Positions 35,368-46,689 of a DNA stretch of 64,000 nt are shown here, in pieces (position 1 is the stretch's first letter; every line of letters starts with the position of its first letter). This DNA comes from Boletus sp. NGJ (lineage: Eukaryota > Basidiomycota > Agaricomycetes > Boletales > Boletaceae). The notes below the pieces were generated by a model, which saw nothing but the letters and a program-made list of their open reading frames with translations, was not told the DNA's origin and ran no database searches. A program made the translations under genes and the position numbers. Where the stretch lies: contig JAGTXK010000012.1 of NCBI GenBank assembly GCA_019096195.1, positions 62,001 through 126,000 on the forward strand, written 5' to 3'.

Positions 35368-37345
35368 CTAATATATCATGAGTCTAACGATGTAGGTGAA
35401 AGAAAAGTGGCGCGCACCGTTACATGGACCCCCGCGGCCAAGGGTTGAAATGGATTGGTAGCATGTTGTGTCTGATGGGACGTGAGCTGACGTGACGAGG
35501 TTCATCATCACCGGAGAGAGACGCACCGGGTCCGCTTCCGTTGCATCCGCAGCACCTTGTCCACTACGAGAAGCGTCTTCGTTCGGACGTTTGGGTGTAG
35601 TGGTCTTGCTGCGTGATTTATTCTGTAACGCGTGATGAGTCTGTGCATACAAACTCGAGGAACAACGAACCGTTCGCCATTTAATGATTTTGTTCCTCGC
35701 CGGCTAAGATATGTTCGACGGGGCATTCAATCGTCCTTCAAGGAAATACACTCACCGCCATCCATGAAGGTCCCTTTTGCCTGTCATCCAAATTCGTTGG
35801 TGAGTGGGATCGACGATCAGCAGACTCGCGTGACTCTCCGGAAAGTCGATCGAGCTTGTGTGACGTCGGGTCCTTGTTACCCAACCTCGTCTGTAGCCAC
35901 TTCTTGACCACCAAGGTGCCCTTGGATGACTCGAGATTTTCCTCTCGACGTGCCTCTGGAGGGTAGGTCGCTGGCGGGTGATCTGATGACTGTGCCACGA
36001 CATGAGATGAGCCAACTGGCGGTATCTCATCCTCCTGGGGATTGAGAGAGGATTCCAGGGACAGTGACTTCATAGCGTCAACACGGCAGCAAGAGGAGAA
36101 TAAAGTAATCACCCACCTCGTCATAGTCAAATGAGTGAGGAGCGGGGGTGCTCGACGGCACCTCAGCCTATGCTTTTGTGAGAACTCGGTTCGAGAGGGA
36201 AACAAATGCACTCGTACATCGAGGAGATCACCATCGTCATCGGACTCGAGGTGGCTGGACTTGCCAGGATCTTCCTGACGACAGAGTCAACAAAACTCTT
36301 TGGTGACGAAATGACATGCGGTGGAGTCACATACTTTGCTGTTGTGGCCGCTGGGTACCGACAGCCGCTCGTCTTCCTTGTGAGTAGCTACCTATGTAGT
36401 TTGTCAGTGTGAGAGGGCCAAAAAGGTACAAATACTAGTTACAAATGGATTGTCTGCAAGCACACCGTCGAGGTGACGAACGACAATTTTTCCGTCAATT
36501 CGCCCAGTTGCGAGATAGCTACTGTCCTGAGAGATGGCAATTGACCGTATGCCACTTTCCTCGATGACAGGGCCCATCCAAGAGAGTGTCAATGTGTCCA
36601 GGAACACGATTGAACAGTCTCCAAAGGTGGCAATGAATTTGCCATTTGGGGCGAGAGCGAGAGAATGGACATAGTCACTGCTACCAGTAATCTGCAATTC
36701 GGCGAGCTGTGACCCAGTGGATGCATCAAAACAGTTGATTTTGTTGTCCTCGGATGTGGCAAAGATTTGCTGACCGTCGCTTGACCACGCAAGCGGAGTG
36801 GCTACAGCGAGTGTGGGTGTGGTGGTGTCGATGGTGATGAGCTTGTCGCCATTTCGACTGTCGAAAATGCGGATCGAGCGACCCCAACAGGCAGTGGCGA
36901 TGTGTTCGCCACTTGGGGAGAACTTGACTCCAGTGACAGTATGGACGTGCTCGAGTGGGCCAACAAGTCGCTCTCCGGTTTTGATGCTCCAAATGCTCGC
37001 AGCTTTGCGAGTCCCAGTGGCCAATCTGGTCGAATCTGGGGAGACATCAACAGCCCCCACAAGGTCGCCGCTCTCCACGTCGATGATTTTTTCGCGCAGG
37101 TCTCCGTCCCACGCGCTTGCCCCCTTCTCAGTCCCGCACGCTATCCACTTACCATCCCTCGACACAGAAATGGCCTTCAACTCCATTCCCGTTTGCTTTG
37201 CGACCTCTTGACCATCTGAAATTCGCCATCGTCGAACCCCATCCTTACTCCCGCCCAAAAGATGCTTTCCGTCAGGGTGGAACGTGACCGCATATACAAT
37301 GCCGGAGCGGCCGGTGTCAAGTACTATTTTGTGCATGGTCAGCAT
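35368..37345 (-). CDS. WD40-repeat protein, intact copy B
   Basis: The main exon, 37345-36443 (301 codons), encodes a propeller of about seven blades: VYAVTFHPDGKHLLGGSKDG, ISVSRDGKWIACGTEKGASA, VDVSPDSTRLATGTRKAASI, GVKFSPSGEHIATACWGRSI, LAWSSDGQQIFATSEDNKIN, LALAPNGKFIATFGDCSIVF and IAISQDSSYLATGRIDGKIV. A donor at GTAACT after DNPF starts the 3' part. This includes PAPHSFDYDE (near 36130), SLSLESSLNPQEDEIPPVGS (near 36060), VVKKWLQTRLG and a basic, disordered end near 35500-35650. The last exons are inferred from open frames, so 35368 is approximate. The family is known to me from agaricomycete genomes as WD40 / quinoprotein-dehydrogenase-like proteins without an enzyme role. I saw no NACHT domain. 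Confidence 0.75.
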
Positions 37346-40300
37346 TGCTCAATCACACCTCGGAGTGCTACCCACCGGTGTTCGTTGACGACATCCTCCT
37401 CGATGGTACACAGTTGTTGGCTTTGAAGCGTGGAAGAATAAGGTGTTTCGGTTCACTCGTGGTACGCAAATTTGTCCTATAAAGACGTTTCCTTCTTCTC
37501 AATGCGGTGTGTTCGCACACTGCCTCGTGTCTTTCCCAGCTATGTGATCTCGTTGCGACGACCGGGTAAATAGTCAACATCTGCGAAACATTCCGTCGTT
37601 TCCAAGCGCATTCTGTGAATGTTTGTCGTGTCTACACCGCGAGACTACTCACGACAAGTTTACAATCCGCGCAACTCGCTATATCCTGCACAAAGGCAGA
37701 AATATGGTAATTAGAATTCATGCTACATCCCTGCACCTCGTCAAGATGTCCATTGAAAACCCAAGATACTTCATTCACCTGATTTCCGTTGTCTCTTACT
37801 TCATCTTGCATTTGCCGCTGTCCTGGGGGAACAAATGGTTGCTTCTAGCTTCTCTTCCATCGGTTTTCCCATCGGGTTCAATGCTTTAGAAATGTCTGGG
37901 CCTCTCTTTCAACACCGGGTTGCCGACAGTTCTTGTCCCAAAAATACGAGCCTCCACTTGGTCCAGAGCACGCAACCTAACTTATCTCTCTGGGGTTGTC
38001 AACGCGATGTGGGCCTTCTCCGCGTGGTTTTAGAGTTGTTTAGTAGACAATTGTCGTTAGTGCGGACACGGTACGGCGTGTGTGGTCGCGGTCACATCTG
38101 TCGGATACAGACTCGCTCCGGTCAATTTTTTTTCCTACAACTCTTCCCCGGGTGTATTGAATGCTTTTTCACCTCAGGTTGTTGCGGCATATATGCTTGT
38201 CCCCCCAGACTGAGAAGCACCGAAACCAGTTTCGTCCTCGGCAAGTATGATCTGTGGGTCATGCTCTTCCAACTACCCCTTCAAACCATCCTAGTTTTGC
38301 CACCTGGTTTCCATGGCGGCTCTCGCCACAATACATGCACGCATTCAAGCCCAAACGCTCGAGCTCAGACACCTGATGCTTTCAGACGTTGTTTCCCATC
38401 CTTCGGCGGTCGTTTCGAGGGGAGTTGGCAACACCTCTAACATTGTCGTCTTGTCCACTCTGTCGATCCGTCTGATCGTAAGCACGCGTCATCAACGCGA
38501 GATCTATCGGCCAATGATCTTTATAGTTTGTCCTGCTGTATATTTCTCGTCATACGAAAATCACCTTGGGCTTCCTCGAATGACAGTGTGCGTTGAAGAA
38601 ACAACATTTTTGTCTGCTACTTCGCCTCTAATTTGCCAATTTTTTATGGGTACAAATGATCTCTTCCAGGTGGTCATCCGTCGTCCCATAACCCAACAAA
38701 TGCGCCATCTCCGCGACGTCTGATTCTGTTCACGGCCGTCGACCTTCTTGTCCGTAATGGATCACCCTCAAACATTCACCTGTTCCGCCTCGCCAGCGGC
38801 AAGGAGGCGATAGCGTTGCGTCAGACTCTTCCCAAAGGATATCCGTTGTGGCATTCGGGGAAGCATTAACGCACAACCGTGCCAATTCCCCGTTCCTTCC
38901 CTTGGCCCTAGTCCTATTCATCAAATATCACACCCACGACAAGATCTCCCTCACTGGCAGTTGTCCAGATCAGCGTGGCCACTCAGTCAGATTGGGCCCA
39001 CGAGTTTCCGTTTCGACACGACACCAAGTGAAACGGCACGCCGGGTATCAATCCTTGCACATCTTCTAGTTCACATGGTAAGGCGCTACATCCTTGTATT
39101 AGACATACTCCGCCAGTTCACAAAATACAATTAGGTTCGTTGGCGGCTACAATAATGAGCCGGATCAACCCTCCGTCAAGTCACCCTGCAGCGGGTCAAC
39201 TTCAGCAACAACGATCCTCGCTATGGATCGACAAGTGAAGAATGGGAGCGCAGCTCGGATGTCGGGTTTGGAGTGGATTTTCTGTGTACAGAGGAGGGAG
39301 CAGTGGGAGCCCATACGGCGGAGGGCTACGGTGGAGGGAGCGGGGCGACCTATGGCATGGCACCAATGTACACGGAGCTTCATGGCCTTCTCGAACGCCA
39401 CTGCCTGTCTATGCTGGCATCAGCACTCGCAGAGCGAATATGGGGGTGTCGGAAGCTAGCGCACACGGAGTGTCTCTGGCGACTCGTTTAGGCCCTCCTC
39501 TCGTTCGAACCGCGCGGGGAATAGTGCTACGAGCGCGTATGGGGGTAGCTCGAGACCTTGCGCTTGGACAGGCGTTATCCCTCCATCGACATCGTTAGGG
39601 CAGTCAACAAGAACGTCCAAGAGGTCCCAGCACGGAGTCACCACCATCGAGCTGGAAGAATAGCCAATAATGTCTCATCTCCACTTACACAAATCACACC
39701 TCGTATCTGCGTGTTGCTTTTTCGTGGATCAACGTTGCACTCGTCATGTGTTCATTTTTTGACCGCAACGATGGCCACCAGTGACCCGGTTTGATTATCA
39801 CTATTTCTCTAATCTTTTGCAGCATGGTTTGACCACCCTTATTTAATATCCTCATCGATTTGCGTCCTCGCTTCTTCTTTGTGGTGTTCTCTCCTTGTCG
39901 ATTCGTATTTCTAGCATTGTTCTAGGACGCTCTCTCGTTCATTTGGCTCAATCATACATACCCCTTTCGTTTCCTCCAACTTTCTCTCGCTCTCAATTTG
40001 GATCAAGTTTCATGATCTTTGTTTTCTGGCGCTACACATCCATCATTTTTTCTCTCCTTACAAACGAGAAATGTAAAGTCGTCAGGAATATTTATCCAGA
40101 TGCGCTTTCGAGTAATTGCGCCGTCGGTTGAGAGTACGGAGTGCAGTCAGATTCACGTGCCCGTGGTGAAGTTAGGAAGAGATCATGTGAAAATATAGAA
40201 GTCTTGGAACAAGTACACCCGATGATCTACTACGAACCCATCTTGTCTAGGGGCGATCAGCAGGACAGGTGTATCGCGACTCGTACTGGTGTTGTGAAAT

Positions 40301-40476
40301 GCAGGAACTCAACAAACTGTATGGTGGATGTTCCACTTACTCACGGTACAATGTGATATTGCATTCAAACGCCTCGATCAATGTGTCCCATCGTTTGTGC
40401 TTGAGCGACAGCACAACAACCACACGGGATATCTGATCGAAAGTCTGAGGGTACCATACCCTGATCCTTCCTGGTA
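37346..40476. repeat. Duplicated flanks between WD40 copies B and C
   Basis: 37346-38960 is paired with 33740-34830 (upstream flank). 40060-40476 is paired with 34890-35367 (downstream flank). 39100-40050 appears to be single-copy. A plus-strand frame at 39273-39491 with Gly-rich text (GGGSGATYG) and other frames show no known domain, so I call no gene. Confidence 0.55.
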
Positions 40477-41977
40477 CTAATGTCTAACAATGTAGGTGAA
40501 AGGAAAGTGACGAGCACCATTACACGGACCCCCGCGGCCGTGAGTTGGGATGAATTGGTTGCCTGTTGCGTCTGGTGGGACATGAGCTGGCGTGACGAGG
40601 GCCATCATCACCGGAAAGAGACGTACCGAGTCTGCTTCCGTTGCACCCGCAGTACCTTGTCCACTATGTGAGGCGTCCTCGTTCGACTGCTTCGGAACGG
40701 TGGTCTTGGCGGATGATTTATTCTGCAACATGTGATCAGTTCCTGCATACAAACTCGAGGCACAACAAACCCTTTGTCTTCTGATGGATCTTGCAGCCAC
40801 TCGCTAGAATAAGATGTTAGACACATTGCGTCGGATCATCTATCAAGGAACAGCACCCACTGGCGTAAGTTGACCTACAGCTATCCACGAAGGTCCCTCT
40901 TGCCTGTCGTCCACTCTTGCTGGTGAGTGGGAAGGAGACGATCAGTAGACTCGCGTGACTCTCCGGAAAGTCGATTGGGCTTGTGTGACGCCGGGTCCTT
41001 GTTGCTCTTCCTGAACCTCGTCTGCAGCCACTTCTTGACCACCATGATGCCTTTGGATGGCTCGAGATTTTCTTCTCGACGTGCCTCTGGAGGGTAGGTC
41101 GCTGGCGGGTGATCTGATGACTGTGCCACGACACGAGATGAGCCAACTGGCGGTATCTCATCCTCCTAGGGATTGAGAGAGGATTCCAGGGACAGAGACT
41201 TCATAGCGTCAACACGGCAGCAAGAGGAGAATAAAGTAATCACCCACCTCGTCATAGTCGAATGAGTGAGGGGCGCGGGTGCTCGACGGCTATGCTATCA
41301 TGAGAACTCGGTTCGAGGGGGAAACGAGTCCACTCGTACATCGAGGAGATCACCATCACCGTCGGACTCGATGTGACTGGACTTGCCAGGATCTTCCTGG
41401 TGACGGAATGACATGCGGTGGAGTCATGTACTTTGCTGTCGTGGCCGCTGGGTACCGACGGCCGCTCGTCTTCCTTGTGAGTAGCTACCTATGTAGTTTG
41501 TCAATGTGAGAGGGCCAAAAAGGTACAAATACTAGTTACAAATGGATTGTCTGCAAGCACACCGTCGAGGTGACGAACGACAATTTTTCCGTCAATTCGC
41601 CCGGTCGCGAGATAGCTACTGTCCTGAGTGATGGCGATTGACCGTATTGCATCATCATCAATGACAGGGCCCGTCCGAGAGAGTGTTAATGTGTCCAGGA
41701 ACACTATCGAACGGTCCCCAAAGGTGGCAATGAATTTGCCATTCGGGGTGAGAGCGAGAGAGTGGACATAGTCGCTGCCACCAGTAATCTGCAATTCGGC
41801 GAGCTGTGACCCAGTGGACACATCAAAACAGTTGATTTTGTTGTCCTCGGATGTGGCAAAGATTTGCTGACCGTCGCTTGACCACGCAAGCGGAGTGGCT
41901 ACAGCGAGTGTGGGTGTGGTGGTGTCGATGGTGATGAGCTCGTCGCCATTGCGAGGGTCAATGACTATATGGCTCAC
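40477..41977 (-). pseudogene. WD40 protein gene, broken copy C (N-terminus missing)
   Basis: The frame from 41977 joins the intact gene's sequence at NGDELITIDTTTPTLAVATP and is nearly identical to copy B from there to the end of the propeller (LADNPF and the same donor), offset about 5.1 kb. The first four blades are absent; the match stops abruptly near 41960. In the 3' part, ESSLNP is followed by a stop where copy B has Gln (near 41168). The C-terminal exons (KGIMVVKKWLQTRF; QNKSSAKTTVPK) are otherwise well kept, so the break is recent. Confidence 0.75.
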
Positions 41978-42758
41978 TGGCTAGTAGCCACATGATTAGA
42001 GAGTCTTTGTGGCCGGCATTCTTACACTTGGTCCTAGTCTTTTATCAGGTCATCTTGGATTCTTCGAAGCGCCATGTGATAATCACATTGCAGGTGAGCG
42101 TTGCTTTGCTTTGTTGGCTTGGAAATTTTGATAAAGAAAAACCCATCAAGTTCGTGCCAGTCGTCCACACCGTGACGACGGACGCGTTTTCGTAGCATTT
42201 TCAATGAGTGCATACGGTGATGGTGTCTGCATGTGATGACGCTCGCGCGCGCGAGGAGAACGAATACGAACAGTCACTCGTGCTTCTCTATTATGATACG
42301 CGCGAGTGCCTGCGCAGCGACAAATGCGACCTCTTGTGACTCACACCCAAAATACAGCATAGGGTCTAGATCAAGTCTCTCGAGCCTCCAAGCGCCGTTG
42401 GCGGTGTCGATAACGCGGGGCGTTTCCCACAAGCTGCCAACTATGGGTGAAATTTTCGTTCGTATTCAAGATCAACGTTGCTCATGGTCGTTGCCTTGGG
42501 ATTCTGACTTTCTCATACATAGCGCGAACCAATGGGCGAAACTCTGTTGCGCTTTGACAGATCGTTCGTCCAGACGCACACTACAAACAGTTCTTTTTCA
42601 ACGTCTAGGGCTGGCGCCTATGAATGGGTTGATGAACATTCGATAGAAGACGCACAGGCTTTGGAATCAACACCGCGGCTATGCCCTTCTTAGCGCCAGA
42701 GTACTTAATAGTCAGGACGAGGCGATGACAGGGTTGGGAAGCAACCCACTCGCAGATA
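41978..42758. other. Intergenic, no gene supported
   Basis: No recognisable coding sequence. It would contain the promoter of the membrane-protein gene at 42759, but I see no clear TATA box. Confidence 0.45.
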
Positions 42759-44342
42759 ATGCCTCCCATTCCTCCCCTCCCTCTACCTCTTGCAAATTCC
42801 AAGTTTAGTCTCAACTCAGCTGCCGTAGCCGGCTTTTTCGGGGGTAAAGAAGCCATCTCGGCCATGGCTACCGTCCACCTTTGCAAAGGCAGACGGTGGC
42901 TCGGGTGGTTCAATTCCCCAGGGAGTTACACCGTTGCGAAACGATTCGGGAGGATGGCAAACTCACGCTTCTGGGATGGATTGTTTCCTGGCCCGAACGA
43001 CTCGCCAGCCGTCTCGTTTGGACTTGATGGGAAGAAGGGACCCGAATACATCGCAGCCTTGTCTGGGACAACGATGCCGACCGGGCATCTGGCTTATCTG
43101 ACGATGGAACAAAGCAAGGAGTTGCCTGCAGAAAGGATAGATGGGAGGACGACGAAATCTATAAACGTTACCTATCTGGCCATGAAACAGGTCGACTATC
43201 AAACCCCCGTTAAACGCCTACCCCTCAAGGACGCCCTCCTTGGGCTCATCCCGATCGTTGTCAGCGTCGTGACCTGCATCTTGTGTGCGCTGGTCTGGGA
43301 CTGGTATTGCTTCTATATGATCTTGCTCGGTATCATCTCCAGCGGCTGGGCTAGCTATGTCATCGGCAAAGGAAGGCTCGTCATCAAATCTGTTACGAAC
43401 CCAGCCGACGGGGTTCCTCCGGGCCACGGCATGCTGATGGGAGAAGGAGAGGTAGTGGTGATTAAAGGGGAGGAACGGGACGTAAATGCCATCACAAAAG
43501 GTCATTTCGATCTCGTGACGGATTCACCACAGACACACGAAGAGAAGAGCGCCACATGCAACGATCCCGTGTCGCCTTCAACACTGGTAGACGAAGAGAA
43601 GGGTACCACATGCAACACTCCCGTGAGGTCTTCAACAAAGGTAGACGAAGAGAAGGGTACCACATACAACACTCCCGTGAGGTCTTCAACACAATCAGAC
43701 GAAGAGAAGGGTACCACACACAACACTCCCGTAAGGTCTTCAACACAGGCAGACGAAGAGAAGGGTACCACGTCCAACTACCACGACATCGGCGTATGCT
43801 CCCTCCTGCTCATTCTCCAATTCCTCCTCCAACTTCTCCTCATCCCACAAGGAACCCTCTTTGGCCAGATCATGTTCTGCGTTTCGCTCGGTGTCTCATG
43901 GGGGTATAACTCGTACCTGTCCTCGCTGGAGAAGGAGAAGATACAAACAGATTTGCTTTTCCAGACGCTTGAAAACCCGGAGATGCTCCGGTTTCGCGCT
44001 GGTACCCGGACGACAATGGCAGTTTTCGTTTGTCTGCTGCTCTTCCACGGGGTTGAGGCCGTGTCCCCACAAGAGGACCGCGCTCGTCGTGTCAAAATCC
44101 TCCAATCGTGCCTCAAAAACGATACCGTCGTATGGAGGCGATGGTCGGATAAGGTCGTCAAACAGCTCTTGAACATAAATGACAGATTGCCGTACTTGGA
44201 GGAAGACGATGAAGATCGGGCGCTTCCCGAGTCGGACAGAAAGCTATTGAAGCAGTTGCTCAAGGATGCAGCTGATGCGTTTAGTGGGTATTTCAAAGTT
44301 CGTGGGAGGTTACCTGCTTGTTCTAGTCATCCCCGAGATTGA
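42759..44342 (+). CDS. Multi-pass membrane protein with a coding minisatellite, function unknown
   Basis: A single-exon protein of 527 residues. The N-terminal soluble part has FFGGKEAISAMATVHLCKGR and ALSGTTMPTGHLAYLTM. Two adjacent hydrophobic helices follow (LLGLIPIVVSVVTCILCALV; CFYMILLGIISSGWASYVIG). Then come a short cytosolic stretch (GEVVVIKGEERDVNAI), a run of 18-residue repeats (43533-43778) and further helices (LLLILQFLLQLLLIPQG; IMFCVSLGVSWGYNSY; TTMAVFVCLLLFHGVEA). The tail is acidic and helical. The paralogue at 51455-52840 (-) shares the whole architecture except the repeats. There is no known domain name; it looks like a fungus-specific integral membrane family. The orientation mirrors its paralogue about 9 kb away. 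Confidence 0.85.
   Translation: MPPIPPLPLPLANSKFSLNSAAVAGFFGGKEAISAMATVHLCKGRRWLGWFNSPGSYTVAKRFGRMANSRFWDGLFPGPNDSPAVSFGLDGKKGPEYIAALSGTTMPTGHLAYLTMEQSKELPAERIDGRTTKSINVTYLAMKQVDYQTPVKRLPLKDALLGLIPIVVSVVTCILCALVWDWYCFYMILLGIISSGWASYVIGKGRLVIKSVTNPADGVPPGHGMLMGEGEVVVIKGEERDVNAITKGHFDLVTDSPQTHEEKSATCNDPVSPSTLVDEEKGTTCNTPVRSSTKVDEEKGTTYNTPVRSSTQSDEEKGTTHNTPVRSSTQADEEKGTTSNYHDIGVCSLLLILQFLLQLLLIPQGTLFGQIMFCVSLGVSWGYNSYLSSLEKEKIQTDLLFQTLENPEMLRFRAGTRTTMAVFVCLLLFHGVEAVSPQEDRARRVKILQSCLKNDTVVWRRWSDKVVKQLLNINDRLPYLEEDDEDRALPESDRKLLKQLLKDAADAFSGYFKVRGRLPACSSHPRD
43533..43778 (+). repeat. 54-nt coding minisatellite, about 4.5 copies
   Basis: Tandem 18-codon units of the type VDEEKGTTCNTPVRSSTK, with the first unit most diverged and the last partial. 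The unit length is a multiple of three, so the frame stays open. The repeats fall between the second and third hydrophobic segments of the membrane protein. Confidence 0.9.
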
Positions 44343-44481
44343 ACAAAGGTAGACTTATTCCATTTCACGTTCACGACAGACGACCACCGCCGTATTCATG
44401 TATTATAGACCACCTGTCATCGGAAGCGGGTCAACGTACTTATACCAGTAGCGTACATATCACCAAAACACTTTTGCTCCA

Positions 44482-46496
44482 CTAGAAGCTCACGCTGTAC
44501 ACCGTGTTCGAAGATGTGGGCAAGAACCAGTTGTTGATAATAGCGTGCACAGGATCTACGGACCACGTGAGCACAGTGATGGGTAACGAAAGATCTCAAG
44601 GTACTGACCTTCCTCCACGGCGCCCATGCCCATCGGATCCTCGTCCTCAGAGTCTTCGTCCTCCCAGTCCTCCACCTCCACCTCATCAGCCACAATCGGG
44701 AACTCCTCCACGTCGTCGGCTGGATCGTGGACGCCGATATCATGGACATGCGCACGGTGTGTTGTGTTAAACGCACCGTTCGTGTATGACGGCTTGTAGG
44801 TGAAATAAATTGCATCGTGTGTGATCTGCAGACAGGAAATGACATTGAGCAAGTGGTCGTTGTCGAACTTGGACAATCGGCAGACGGACACGCCGGGCTC
44901 GGGTGGCCGATCGGCGGTCAAGCGGTCGAAGTCAAATGTGGGAGAGATGACATATATTCCTTTCCACTAGAAAAAAGGAAAGGGAGAGGGCGGGACATTG
45001 GTTCGGTGCTGGTGGCGTGAATATCGCACTGTACACATACCGTAGCGATGACCAGTTTTCCATTTCGGCCGCCCACTGCTAGATAGCGTGAGATCTCTTC
45101 GTCGCTTGAAGGTGGTTGAAAATTCAGGATGATGGCGATGTCCCGATGGTGGACAGAATTCGATCCGGCAAATAGGCGCTGGAAATCAGGGAGGATAACT
45201 AGTCTGCCATTTGATACAAGAACAGCAAGATCGTTCCCCGACGCCGATACATGACCTGATAGCAAACATCGTCAGCGATCTTCAACCTCGCAGCTCGAAA
45301 GTGAAAGTACATACATGCCATGAACTCGCCGTGAGAAGAACAAAGAGAACGGCAGTTAGAAAGGAGCATTTGGGGGTGCACGACGGACGACGTTAAACCA
45401 GGAGTCCTTGGTAGTACATCCCACGCTGCACTTGTCAGCTCCCTCGTGGGCAGCTGGTAAAGCAACGCTCCACCTTCCCTCGCGAATATACGCAATCCGC
45501 CCCCACCGCAGATAAACACATACAGGTCGTTGACTTCGACGTAATTGATAGCGGCTAATAGCAGGCCATGGTACAGTCGCTGAACATCCCGAACGACCGA
45601 AACCAATTGAGATCTGGGGACATCCCAGAGATATGCATTGTTCGTTGCCACGGCTAGGAGGGTTGGGTACGAAAAACGGAATGCACGAGTGTTCTCTGGC
45701 ATGCGAAGGAGCGCCCAGGCTTTGAAATGAGCCCAACGATTCTCTGCCGAATGATAATTTGCGGCAGCTTGCGTGGATGCCTCGAGCATTTTTTTGTCTG
45801 GAGGCGACGTTTCTGAATGATGACCGTCTGCATCAACGGTACGTCGCCAGACCTCCTTGCAATTGTCGTATCGATTGAAAATAATGTAACCTCGGTCGTA
45901 TTCACAATGCGCGTAGCGGACAGCATGGTCCTGGAGATGATTGTATTAGGCATCGTGGCTCGAGGAGAACACTAGATGCTGAGCCTGACCGGAGGAAGTG
46001 CCCACAAGATGCGATTGGTTTTGATATCACACACAGATATGCCGCCTGTCTGGCGGGTCGTAATGACGAGTCCGAGTTCATAATCGACTTTGATGCGATG
46101 AACAACGGTTCCCGTCGCGGTCAATTCTCGAACGGCAGACGGAGCTTTGCCGCGCCAGCCTCGCTCGATTTCTAATTGTCTCCTGCCTGGAGATGAGTCC
46201 ATCAGCGATGATCACCATCCGACACGGAAAGCGAGCGGACAGTAGGCTTTCCAGTTGATTGGAATCGAGCCTGCTCCAAGCTGGTCCTCGTCGATGAAAC
46301 GGTGGAGTATTGCGGCATTTCTGTATACAGTGGGTTCGTTGGTCGCAATCAAGGCATTCCAGTCGCGTGATATCAGAGTGGTAGAATATAATGAATGTAG
46401 CGGAAGGTACGATATCGTATGCAAAGCGACCTCTGGTGGCAATTGGTGCAACATTGCAAACGAAATCGAGAGCGGAGTAGTCGGAAAGAAATTCAT
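44482..46496 (-). CDS. F-box protein with a WD-like C-terminal region
   Basis: The N-terminus carries an F-box (LPPEVALHTISYLPLHSLYS TTLISRDW region), expected to bind Skp1 in an SCF ubiquitin ligase. Start at 46496 (MNFFPTT); an internal Met at 46454 directly before LHQLPPEV is an alternative. Splicing after NWKAY (intron of about 54 nt) joins CRRQLEIERGWRGKAPS, a motif common in fungal F-box proteins. The remainder has propeller-like strands (LVITTRQTGGISVCDIKTNR; LLAVATNNAYLWDVPRSQLV; NDLAVLVSNGRLVILPDFQR). A very acidic segment near 44640-44720 precedes the last short exon, which ends at TAG (44482-44484) after VYSVSF. The propeller presumably binds the substrate; which one is unknown. 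Divergent promoter with the phosphotransferase gene. Confidence 0.8.
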
Positions 46497-46689
46497 GACA
46501 TTTATTTATCTAATACCACGTGATCATCAATCTGTCACGTGATACCACTTTTGGCGGGCGCACGTTCGTGTAATCGACTTCATTTCGGATTTCTCGAAGT
46601 TTCAGTGTTTATGCGGCTCAGGCAACTGTGACTTGGTCATTTGTCTTTCTTTTCTTCCCGCCTTCTTCTTATTTCATAGAGTCGTGACC
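46497..46689. promoter_or_regulatory. Divergent promoter with two CACGTG sites
   Basis: The 193 nt between the F-box gene (-) and the phosphotransferase gene (+) contain two CACGTG palindromes, 46517-46522 and 46536-46541, each followed by AT, and a TTTTGGCGGG at about 46549-46558. CACGTG is the core site of bHLH factors such as Cbf1/Pho4, and related E-boxes control phospholipid genes in yeast (Ino2/Ino4). The latter site resembles E2F/MBF elements. Roles here are inferred. Confidence 0.5.

Noticed and set aside
39223-39660. Overlapping open frames with Gly-rich text
   Set aside because: Three frames are open at once with no splice logic or known domain, as expected from composition alone.
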